Shown here piece by piece: positions 36,757 to 47,121 of a stretch of DNA of 64,000 nt. The notes beneath the pieces are model-generated. The model made no database searches. It saw nothing but the letters and a program-made list of their open reading frames with translations, and was not told the DNA's origin. Origin of the DNA: Whitmania pigra (taxonomy: Eukaryota > Annelida > Clitellata > Hirudinida > Haemopidae); contig JAJTWR010000353.1 of the NCBI GenBank assembly GCA_021613335.1, positions 1,183,501 to 1,247,500 on the forward strand. The letters run 5' to 3'. The position numbers were made by a program, and so were the translations under genes. Each line of letters opens with the position of its first letter. Position 1 is the first letter of the stretch.

Positions 36757-39700
36757 ATGGAAGCAATGTATTCAAACACGAACATCGCTCATGAAACAAT
36801 CGGTAGCATTCAGTTTTCAGTCCTCGGCCCTGAGGAGATACTCAGGCAGTCAGTCACTTTACCAGATGGAATAAAATACCCTGAAGTCTCAGAAGGAGGC
36901 AAGCCGAAGATTGGTGGAATCATGGATCCGAGACAAGGAGTTATTGACAAAACATCGAAGTGTCTCACGTGCAATGGAAAGATGAACGAATGTCCTGGTC
37001 ACTTTGGTCACATCAACCTCGCCAAGCCGGTATTTTACGGACACTACCTGCCTCAAGTGTATAGCATTTTGAAGTGCATATGTCTCTCGTGCTCCAGTCT
37101 TTACATCAGTCCAAATAGCCAAACAATGAAAAATATCTTGATGAAAACGAGGAACAACTTGAAGAACAGAAGACCTTATATACTTACTGCCATAAAAAAG
37201 GTCCATAAATGCGATTTGGGAGAAGAAAGCTCAGGAGCACGATCAGGTTGTCAACAGAGGCGTCCAAATATTAAGAGAAAAGGGCTAGAGGTAACGGCTC
37301 ATTGGAAAAAAAGCGGTGATGAGGAAGAAAAATTATTGAAGTTGAGCCCGGAGAAAATTTTGGAAATTTTTAAGGCAATTGACGATGCCACCATCGAACT
37401 TCTCGGCTTGCACCCCAAATATGCCAGGCCGGAATGGTTGATAGCTACAGTCCTTCCTGTCTTGCCACTATGTGTGCGTCCGAGTGTTATATCGTTTGGA
37501 ACGACAAGATCCCAGGATGACCTCACACACAAATTGGCCGACATTGTGAAGGCAAACAACAACCTAAGAGAAAGCGAACAAAACGGCATGACGACACATA
37601 TTGTGGAAGAACATTTTCAAGCTTTAGAGTACCATGTTAACACTTTGTTCGATAACAGTATGCCTGGATTGCCAAGGGCCACACAAAAGTCTGGACGTCC
37701 ACTCAAAGCCATCAAGGAGAGATTGTCGGGCAAAGAAGGCAGAGTCAGAGGAAACTTGATGGGAAAAAGAGTCGACTTTTGCGCCAGAACAGTCATCACT
37801 CCTGATCCTATCCTCGGCATTGATGAAGTTGGAGTGCCGAAGGATATAGCGCAGATTTTGACATATCCTGAAATAGTAACCCCTTTAAACATAGAAAAAA
37901 TGTCTGAATTGGTGACAAATGGTCCAGATCATTATCCAGGCGCAGTGTATGTAATAAGAAACAACGGAGAACGCGTCAATCTAAGGTTGCATCCGGATCC
38001 GAGTAATCTTCATCTTGAAATCGGATACAAAGTTGAAAGGCACTTGCAAGATGGTGATCCAGTTATCTTCAATCGTCAGCCTAGTCTCCACAAAATGTCT
38101 ATGATGTGCCACAGAGCCAAAGTAATGCCTGGATCAACCTTTAGACTGAACCTTAGCGTCACGAAACCATACAACGCAGATTTTGATGGAGACGAGATGA
38201 ACCTTCACTTGCCTCAAAGTCTGGAAGCCAGAGCCGAAGTGACGCAATTAGCCTCCGTATCCAAGATGATCATCACTCCTCAGTCCAACAAACCGGTCAT
38301 GGGCATCGTCCAGGACACTTTGACGGGAGTCTACAAGATGACGTCAAAGAATGAATTTCTGACGAAAAACGACCTTATGAACCTCCTCCTACATTTTCCA
38401 AATTGGAACGGGAAAATTCCACAGCCTGCAATCTTGAAGCCAGTACCGCTCTGGACGGGAAAACAGTTGTTCTCGGTCCTCATTCCAGGAAAGGTGAACT
38501 GTTTGAAGAATTTCGATAAAACCCACAGATGGATGACTCCGGATGATACCACCGTTCTTGTCGAGAACGGCGAATTACTGAGTGGCATTCTTTGCAAGAA
38601 AACTCTCGGATCATCCGAAGGATCTCTGCTGCACGTGGTTTATCTCGAGGAAGGATGTGAAAAGACCGCAGAATTTTACAGCAACATCCAGCTGGTGGTC
38701 AACCAGTGGCTGCTCATCGAAGGCCATACTGTCGGAGTGTCTGACATGATCGCTGATACTCAAACGTACAAAGACATTAAAGCCTTGATCAATCAGGCCA
38801 AAAAGGACATCGCAGAAGTGACGGAAAACTTTTATGCTCGCAAGTTGAGCAAGCTTCCTGGTTGCAACATGAGACAGACTTACGAAAACAAGGTCAACGT
38901 GACATTGAACGAAGCAAGAGATAAAGCAGGAAAGCTAGTCCAAAAATCTTTATCCAGATTCAATAACTTGAACAACATGGTTGCCGCGGGATCAAAGGGA
39001 GACAGCAACAACATTTCCCAAATAATCGCCTGCGTGGGCCAGCAAAACGTGGAAGGGAAACGAATTTCTTTCGGATCTTCAAACAGAACTGCCCCTCATT
39101 TCGTAACATATGATCATGGGCCAGAGGCCAGAGGATTTGTCGAGAATTCCTATCTATCGGGATTGAAATTTTCAGAGTTCTTCTTCCACGCTATGGCAGG
39201 TAGGGAAGGAATTATAGACACGGCCATCAAGACATCGGACACTGGGTACATCCAGAGAAGATTGGTTAAATCAATGGAAGGCATTAAAGTTAACTACGAC
39301 GGCACCGTAAGATTTCAGACCGGTCATTTAATAGAATTCTGTTACGGAGGTGATGGACTCTCCGGAGAATGGGTCGAAACGCAGAAAATAGATTCGCTCG
39401 AATTAAAAAAGAAGGACTTTGCCACAAAATACAAATTCGATTTATCAAATAAGCAAAAACTTAAGAAAATCTTGGACTGGAATGTTCTGTTGGAGATTAA
39501 TGAGAACTCACAGGCACTGAATAAATTTGACGAAGAATATGAGCAACTATGTACGGATAAAATTGAACTGATGAGGATATTCCCGAGTGGCGACGAAAGA
39601 ATTGTGTTGCCGTGCAATTTACAAAGACTGATCTGGAACGCCCAGAAAAAGTTCAAGATAAATCAGTTCAGTACCTCAAAACTTAACCCAATCAGAGTCA

Positions 39701-41889
39701 TTGACGATGTCAGGGACCTGTGCAACAAATTGGTAGTCGTAAAAGGAAGCGATAAACACAGCATTTGCGCCAACACCAACGCCACTCTTTTAATGAACAT
39801 CATGCTCAGGTCGACATTCTCATCGAAAAGAGTTGCTGAGGAATTTCACTTGTCATCCGAAGCGTTTGATTGGCTTTTAGAAGAAGTAGAAACAAGGTTT
39901 ACTCAGGCACAGGTTCACCCTGGAGAGATGGTCGGAGTATTGGCTGCTCAGTCCTTGGGAGAACCGGCCACTCAGATGACTTTGAACACCTTTCACCACG
40001 CTGGTATTTCGTCCAAAAACATCACCCTCGGAGTGCCTCGTCTCAAGGAAATAACCGACATTTCCAAGAGCCCCAAATGTCCGACGCTCACAATCTTCCT
40101 CGATTCGGAGACCGCTCCTCATGCCGAGAAAGCACACGATGTCATGAACGCTCTGTCGTACACAGTTCTCAAAGACATCATTGAGTCCAGTGAAATTTTA
40201 TATGAACCAGACACCTCGACGACATCGATAGAAGAAGATCTGGATCTTGTGACCACGTGCCACGATATGAACTTGGTCGACCCGTCAAAGCTTTCCCCGT
40301 TTGTTCTGAGGATGAAGTTGAATCCTGAAAAATTGTACAGTCAGGGAAAAGGCATGATGGCATCCCTGGTTGAAGAGAGGATTCTAGATACATACAAATC
40401 CAGTCTGCAAGTAGTAAGTTTCGACGAAAACAATGTCTTGAGAATAAGGTTGATAAATGAGATAAACGTGAAAGAGGATGGAGAAGAAGAAACAAAGAAA
40501 GAAGATGTAGAAGATGTAGAAGATCAGATTGTGCTAAGAGCCCTGGCAAAAAAATTTGAAAATGATTTAGATTTGAAGGGCATTCGTGAGATTAAAAGCA
40601 TTCATTTATGTCAGTCGAGCGCCAAAACAAAGCAGATTAGGGTAATGAACGAAGATGGAGATTTAGAAATCAGCAAGCATTATTACCTGGAAAGCGAAGG
40701 CAAATCAATGAGGAAAGTCTTAGGAAGGCCACATATCGACAGCAGGTCCAGCGTCAGCAATGACATCACAGAAACTTTTGATGTTCTCGGAATTGAAGCA
40801 GCAAAGAAAACTATCGAGAGAGAGTTGCACACTGTTCTGTCATTTGACGGCTCATATGTGAACCACCGCCATCTTACTCTCCTGTGTGAAATCATGACAA
40901 ATAAGGGTCACTTGATGTCAATAACAAGACACGGCCTCAAAAAACAGGAAGTTGGTCCAATATCGGCTGCATCATTTGAAAAAACTCTAGATATATTTGT
41001 AGAAGCAGCAGCAAGTGCCGAACTTGATCCACTCAAGGAAGTATCGGCGTCCGTGATGCTTGGAAAGTTGGCCAAAGTCGGCACTGGATCATTCGACGTC
41101 ACCATAGATCCAAAAATGTGCGATTTAGCCACGAACGACTACATGAGTCTGTGCAAGGCCGACAAAACCATGAAAGTTCTCAAAGCAACTGAAGCTCTTT
41201 TGTCAGACATTTTGAAAACCCCTGAACATAATTCCGCTACACCTGCCTGGGGCGGAAGCATGAGTCCAATTGCGGGAGAATTTTCTCCGATACATTCAGT
41301 TAGTTCTCCTCTATACAGTCCATGCTGGAATCCAAGTGACTCATCACCCGGCTATCTTGCAAGTCCCTCTTCACCACTTTCTCCAAGATTTTCTCCTGCA
41401 TCACCGACAAGCTATAGTAGCACCTCTCCAGCATATACCATTCTATCTCCTGGGTACTCTGCAGAATCACCAGCTCGCATCGAACCTCACAACTCTGACT
41501 ACACGAATTCATCTCCCGCATATAGCCAATATTCTCAGGCTTACTCTCCTACGGCCGAGAGTCCAGTGTACTCCCCTGGTTCTCCGTCTTACAGTCATTT
41601 CGGAAGTAGCCCTGCTCCTTCGGCATATACGCCCAGTTACTCACCGACTTTCCAGTCTGGTATGTCTCCAAATTCACCATGTTATTCGCCTATGAGTTAT
41701 TCTCCTACATCTCCGGCTTATAGCTCATCACCAAGATACGCCCCAAATTCACCAACTTATAGTTTAACCTCTCCGGCATATTCACCCTCTTCATCGTCCT
41801 ACACGCTTTCATCATCGTCCTACAATCCTTCAGCATCTTATTCACCTTACTCGCCCACTGATCCATCCACATCTCCCTACTCTCCTTGA
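36757..41889 (+). CDS. POLR2A: DNA-directed RNA polymerase II largest subunit RPB1 (single exon, degenerate CTD)
   Basis: Catalytic subunit of nuclear RNA polymerase II; 1,710 residues, shorter than the human protein (1,970) mainly in the CTD. The clamp zinc ligands are present near residues 68-81 (CLTC, ECPGHFGH), then CICLSC. The active-site loop NADFDGDEMN has Asp475, Asp477 and Asp479. The bridge helix lies around 811-846 (AMAGREGIIDTAIKT) and the trigger loop LNTFHHAGISSKN has His1080. The foot, cleft (HPGEMVGVLAAQSLGEPATQ) and jaw regions are all present. The CTD (about 1500-1710) has about ten YSP cores but almost no exact YSPTSPS heptads, and it has no Lys. The whole gene is one exon with no frameshift, while neighbouring genes have many introns, so it is either a functional retrocopy or an ancestrally intronless gene. 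RPA1 and RPC1 are excluded by the CTD and the overall RPB1 match. Confidence 0.98.
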   Translation: MEAMYSNTNIAHETIGSIQFSVLGPEEILRQSVTLPDGIKYPEVSEGGKPKIGGIMDPRQGVIDKTSKCLTCNGKMNECPGHFGHINLAKPVFYGHYLPQVYSILKCICLSCSSLYISPNSQTMKNILMKTRNNLKNRRPYILTAIKKVHKCDLGEESSGARSGCQQRRPNIKRKGLEVTAHWKKSGDEEEKLLKLSPEKILEIFKAIDDATIELLGLHPKYARPEWLIATVLPVLPLCVRPSVISFGTTRSQDDLTHKLADIVKANNNLRESEQNGMTTHIVEEHFQALEYHVNTLFDNSMPGLPRATQKSGRPLKAIKERLSGKEGRVRGNLMGKRVDFCARTVITPDPILGIDEVGVPKDIAQILTYPEIVTPLNIEKMSELVTNGPDHYPGAVYVIRNNGERVNLRLHPDPSNLHLEIGYKVERHLQDGDPVIFNRQPSLHKMSMMCHRAKVMPGSTFRLNLSVTKPYNADFDGDEMNLHLPQSLEARAEVTQLASVSKMIITPQSNKPVMGIVQDTLTGVYKMTSKNEFLTKNDLMNLLLHFPNWNGKIPQPAILKPVPLWTGKQLFSVLIPGKVNCLKNFDKTHRWMTPDDTTVLVENGELLSGILCKKTLGSSEGSLLHVVYLEEGCEKTAEFYSNIQLVVNQWLLIEGHTVGVSDMIADTQTYKDIKALINQAKKDIAEVTENFYARKLSKLPGCNMRQTYENKVNVTLNEARDKAGKLVQKSLSRFNNLNNMVAAGSKGDSNNISQIIACVGQQNVEGKRISFGSSNRTAPHFVTYDHGPEARGFVENSYLSGLKFSEFFFHAMAGREGIIDTAIKTSDTGYIQRRLVKSMEGIKVNYDGTVRFQTGHLIEFCYGGDGLSGEWVETQKIDSLELKKKDFATKYKFDLSNKQKLKKILDWNVLLEINENSQALNKFDEEYEQLCTDKIELMRIFPSGDERIVLPCNLQRLIWNAQKKFKINQFSTSKLNPIRVIDDVRDLCNKLVVVKGSDKHSICANTNATLLMNIMLRSTFSSKRVAEEFHLSSEAFDWLLEEVETRFTQAQVHPGEMVGVLAAQSLGEPATQMTLNTFHHAGISSKNITLGVPRLKEITDISKSPKCPTLTIFLDSETAPHAEKAHDVMNALSYTVLKDIIESSEILYEPDTSTTSIEEDLDLVTTCHDMNLVDPSKLSPFVLRMKLNPEKLYSQGKGMMASLVEERILDTYKSSLQVVSFDENNVLRIRLINEINVKEDGEEETKKEDVEDVEDQIVLRALAKKFENDLDLKGIREIKSIHLCQSSAKTKQIRVMNEDGDLEISKHYYLESEGKSMRKVLGRPHIDSRSSVSNDITETFDVLGIEAAKKTIERELHTVLSFDGSYVNHRHLTLLCEIMTNKGHLMSITRHGLKKQEVGPISAASFEKTLDIFVEAAASAELDPLKEVSASVMLGKLAKVGTGSFDVTIDPKMCDLATNDYMSLCKADKTMKVLKATEALLSDILKTPEHNSATPAWGGSMSPIAGEFSPIHSVSSPLYSPCWNPSDSSPGYLASPSSPLSPRFSPASPTSYSSTSPAYTILSPGYSAESPARIEPHNSDYTNSSPAYSQYSQAYSPTAESPVYSPGSPSYSHFGSSPAPSAYTPSYSPTFQSGMSPNSPCYSPMSYSPTSPAYSSSPRYAPNSPTYSLTSPAYSPSSSSYTLSSSSYNPSASYSPYSPTDPSTSPYSP

Positions 41890-41924
41890 ATTTTTAACAA
41901 TTTGAAAAATAACTTTCCATTATT

Positions 41925-41930
41925 AATAAA
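41925..41930 (+). terminator. Polyadenylation signal of RPB1
   Basis: AATAAA, 36 bases after the stop codon and the first such hexamer downstream, fitting a short 3' UTR. No genomic poly(A) run follows. Confidence 0.6.
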
Positions 41931-42883
41931 AGTATTTTATTTAATTATGAGAAATTCTGGATGTTAGAAGTGATTTTAGAAACTTAAGCAAATAAGTAAA
42001 ACTATATATATTATCATATTACATGTATACAACTTAATTAATTAGTGAGTGATAGTGACCATTTTAAATGATATGGCAATACAAAACTTCTAACATAGTG
42101 CCATTCCAACAGATCATAGCCACAAAATTAAATTAAAAAAGATAACCTGAAGTTCCAACAAAAGATTTTTAGGCCAGGGATGCTTAACACAAGTTAAATT
42201 TGGATTTGGCCAGATTTTCTCGGTGTTTGCAAAAAAAATTTATATTTAAATAATAACAAAAGAATGTTACATTAATTATTTTTAATAAATGTTTTGTAAA
42301 TTGCAAACTTGTAGTCACCCTATTATAGGTAGAAGGGGATCAAAAATCGGAAAATTTTTGGTTTGAATCGATAGATCGTCATCGACCGAGGTGTGATTTG
42401 AGCATGTGCGCTTAGATATCGGCGTCGGATGCGACATGAGTTGATCAGAATTACCTTTTCGTTTCCATTCAATTTGGTTTGGTTTTATGTTGTGACTTCC
42501 GGATAGTGGTTCCGGTCATAAACAACTCAACTGTCTGTTCTATTTAATCCGACATAATGCCTTGCAAATATTCTTTCTTAAAAATAAAGCTTCAATCCAG
42601 ATTTAGAAGAGCTTGAAGCAGGACCTCCGAGAGAAAAAACAAGTGCCAGTTCGAGACTTTTTCTGGGCCCCCATTCCCACCACTAGTCATATCAAGATGG
42701 TTCAGTTGGAAAGCCAAATATATAAAATGAAAGAATGATATGAAGTTGCTCAAACATTTTAAAATATGAAGACAAAAATTTCTTAACTTTCATCTCAGCT
42801 CTCTAAAATTATTATACCTCTCCCAACATAAATAAAAAACTCTAGATTTGGAAAAATTAGGTGGGCATCCCTGTCAAGATGAG
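41931..42883. other. Intergenic region, RPB1 to LINE tail
   Basis: AT-rich with no coding sequence. A small inverted pair, ccagggatgc near 42174 and gcatccctg near 42867, might be the ends of an old transposon, but it is too short to claim. Confidence 0.4.
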
Positions 42884-43463
<580 letters not shown>

Positions 43464-46385
43464 TGATTTACAAAGCGCCATGTGCGTAGCGTCAGAGGCG
43501 CCTTGTGTCTTCGCTGTCCCATGAAGTCCTGAAGAGATGGGTCTTCAGGTGGCGTTTGAAGAGTTCCAGGGATGGCTGGGCTCTGACGGTAGGAGGAAGT
43601 CTGTTCCAGATAGCTGGAGAGGCGTACGAGAAGCCTCTGTTTGGGAGGGATGATTTGTGTACCGGTTGGTGAAGTTGAGTTGCTGACGATGAACGGAGAC
43701 CAGATGTTTGGCGGCGATCTAGTAGATGATGAAGGTAAAATGGGGTGGATGTTGCTAAAGTGTGATATGTCATGAGGGCAATTTTGAAAGTGATATGACT
43801 ATGGATCGGCAGCCAGTGCAATTTCTTCAGACGGTTCATGCTATTGATGGTAGAGTTGAGGAGGACGAGCTTGGCAAGCTTGTTTTGGACACGTTGCAAA
43901 GATTGAATTAAAGAAGCAGATGTGCCATAAAGAAGAGAGTTACAATAGTCTAAGCGAGAGAGAACAAGGCAGCGTGCAAGGGCGGAAGTTATATCAACGG
44001 AAAGTAGAGGACGGATGTGCCGGATAGCCCAGATGAGATGATTGCAGGATTTGATAATAGAAGCGGAATGTTCTTTAAAGGTGAGGTGTGAATCAAAAAT
44101 AACACCGAGGAGCTTGAGGGTAGTAGAGGAAGGAAGGAGGGTGCCAGCGATGCTTATAGAAAGAGGAGGCGACAGAGTTTTGAGGTGAGTGGTGGTGCCA
44201 ATAAACATAATTTCAGATTTCTGAGGATTCAGTTGGAGAAAGTTAACGAGATGCCAATCATTGATGGCATCCGTGCACTTCCTCAAATTCTCTAGTTGAT
44301 CTGAGATGTTATGGCTGGAAAGAATAGAGCAAAGACTTGTGTCATCGGCGTATTGGTGGAAGGATATATTTGAAGTTAAGAATAATGTTAGACAAAGGTG
44401 AAGTATAGGTTGTGAAAAGCAAAGGTCCCAAGACGCCTTTGAGGAACACCGGCGAGTAGTTCAACTGGAGGGGAGGAGTGATCGCCTAGTTTTACATATT
44501 GGGTTCTGTTGGAAAGGTAAGATTGTAGCCAGGAGAGTGCAAGGCCATTGATTCCAAAGTCAGACTGAAATCTCTCCAATAATATCTGGTGGTTTATGGT
44601 ATCAAAGGCAGCCGAGAGGTCGAGTCCGACCATCACAGCGCAATTGCCCTTGTCACAGATGTCGGTGAGATTGTTGAAGATGTGTGAAAGGGCTGTTTCT
44701 GTAGAGAAACTAGGTCTGTAGGCAGATTGGAGAGAAGAGAAGTTAGAGGATGCTGTGATATGAGGTCGGATTCTGAAGAGAATGAGTCTTTCTAGCAGTT
44801 TTGACATGGTAGAAAGGTTGGAGATGGGTCTGTAATTGGTAGGCAAGCTTGGATCGAGGCTTGGCTTATTTAGAAGGGGAAGAACTTGGGCCCTCTTGAA
44901 TATGGCTGGAAAAGTACTGAAAGAAAGGTTTGCTAGTTTAGAGAGGATTGGGGATAGAGTTAGAGCAAATTTCTTGAGAAGAGGAGTAGGGAGAGTATCG
45001 AGAGGAGATGACTCGTTGGGCAGTGAGTGAATAAGCTTGAGAACCTCTTCCGAAGACACAGGTTTTAGGACTGAGATTGGGGTGCCTGAGAATTGCTTGG
45101 CTGGAAAAGATGAGATGGTAGATGAGGCGAGGGTGCTGGCGATTGATTCATGGATGCTGGTAATCTTCGAGATGAAAAAAGAGTTAAAAGAATTGACCAA
45201 GTTTGAGCACTCATCGTCGGTATAATATTGAGGAGGACGGCTGTGAAGCAATTTGTGAAGAGAGCGCCACATGGAACGGGGATTTACATCAGACTTGAGT
45301 TCTTCCTTGATGGAGGAGGCCCTTGAGTTTAGGATTGCAATCTTGGCTGTTTCCTTGGCGGACTTGTGGAGTTGCCTGGCGACGTCATTGCGTTGACGAA
45401 GATAGCGACGTTCCAAGCGCCGGCAGTTTTTCTTTGCCTCGATTGCTTCATGAGAGAGCTGGTAATTAGGCTGGTGACCAACACGAATGGAAAACTTCTT
45501 GATTGGGGAATGTCTGTCAAGGAGTTCCTCTAGAGATTTATGGACCTGTGTGGCGAAGCCGTCAGTGTCGAGATCGCTGATTAGGAGTTCTTCAGAAAGG
45601 CGAAGTAGGTCTTCCTCAAAAACTTCCAAGTCGATACTTCTGAGGCTGCGGCGATGAATGATACGGGTTTGAAGGTTTGTCAATGTAGATATTGCAGGAG
45701 ATGAGATGATGATCAGAGTAGGTGACTTCATTTATTTCTATACTGGAGACGAGGCTATCGTGTGATGATGGGGTGATGAGCAGATCTAGCGTGTGGCCTT
45801 TGGAGTGAGTTGGAGAAGTTACATGTTGGAGGAGTCCATGGGAGTCGATCAATTTATCAAGATGTTCATCAATAATGGAACCTGAATCAGCGGCGTTGAA
45901 GTCTCCACAAATGATGAAGGGTAGGTTATGGGAAGAAATAAACTCGATGAGGTCTTCAAACTCTTTTAAGAAAGATGACGTGACGGGGCCAGGTGGACGA
46001 AATAAGGATGATATGATAAAGGATGTCTTGCGATTGTTGAACTTGAGGTGGAGGCCTTCGAATTCAGCATGAGCAGGAGATCCGATGTTGGTGGACTTCA
46101 ATTCATGACGGTGAATGACAGCTATGCCACCTCCGCGCTTGTCGTTTGAAGATCCACGGTGTTGATGAACGGTGATGAAGCTGTCAGGAGCGAGACTGTG
46201 CATGATGCATCCAGGGGCGTCGGACGGTATCCAAGTTTCAGTCAAAACGAAGACGTCAAACGCCCCATCATGCATGCTGTCTTTTATGAGGGCTGCCTTT
46301 TTAACAGCCGATCTTGAATTAAGTAGGCCAGGTTTCAAATTGGCTTGGCATCTACAGGCTTGGCTTAGAAGTTGTAACTTGAAGT
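43464..46385 (-). mobile_element. CR1/L2-type non-LTR retrotransposon, 5' truncated and frameshifted
   Basis: On the minus strand 46338-45616 encodes most of an APE-type endonuclease (LLNSRS, TETW, ICGDFNA and SDHHLI motifs). 45731-44388 encodes the linker and RT fingers/palm (LPTNYRPISNLS, LDLSAAFDTI, GVPQ). The YADD catalytic motif is at about 44340-44350, and 44286-43492 gives the thumb and C-terminal part (LGVIFDS, RLDYCNSLLYG, LKKLHWLP). Frames change near 45670, 44440 and 44355, so no intact polyprotein remains. The 5' end is lost just before the endonuclease. The mix of motifs fits the CR1/L2 group. Confidence 0.92.
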
Positions 46386-47121
46386 GATTTTTAGAACGAA
46401 CTCGATCAAAGTAACAATAAAAATTTCATTTGTAATTGTCCATTTCAATTTTGAGCTCTAATGTTCACGGGTCCCTAAACATTTCTAGGCCCCACCGGCT
46501 GCACACCCTCTCGTTGGGCCTTCTTTGAAGTACGGCTGGAATGTATGTCTTACCAACTAAACTGGTCCACAGCTATTTAAGCTCGCAGTCCGAGCACTAA
46601 TTAACATTTCGTTTTATGTTTAAATGATCTAATATATTCATTCAAGGATGAAATTTGAGTACGGTGTCATCAAAGAAGTACATCAATAAACCGGATGTAG
46701 GCTTTGCCCTTCCGCCATTTTTCTTTGTCCCAGACGCGGTCGCTCGGTAAAAGCAATAAATAAATTAACTCTAAAGTTGATGATCGAGATGCCCTAAACT
46801 CAGAGAATTTGACGATTTTCCATTTACAGAATCTTAGTAAAACCTTTCGTATATTGAAAAAAAACCCAACAAAAACAATGCAATGCTGTTAATGCATCAA
46901 CTGAGATTTTCGAACTGTTTGAAATTGATTCTCAGTCAAAATTGTACAACCACACTTGCAGCTGGCTAGAAAATAAAGTTAAGGATCGATCAATCGTGCT
47001 CGGAGCAGTTTGAACCACCTTAGATGAAGAGCATGTAAAATCTCGTTGCTGCTCTTGACTCAGTCTTTAACAAACAAAACTTAACGTTAGTTATTTACAA
47101 AGGAGACGAGGCCAAAAGAGG
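46386..47121. other. Intergenic region, LINE to RMND5
   Basis: Unique-looking AT-rich sequence. It should include the 3' UTR of the minus-strand RMND5 gene at its right end. No ORF or repeat recognised. Confidence 0.45.

Noticed and set aside
36757..41889. RPB1 as a processed pseudogene
   Set aside because: No frameshift or stop in 1,710 codons and all active-site residues intact; a polyadenylation signal lies just downstream and there is no genomic poly(A) tract.
42174..42875. Inverted AGGGATGC/GCATCCCT pair as ends of a DNA transposon
   Set aside because: Only about 9-10 bases match, with no target duplication and no transposase sequence between.
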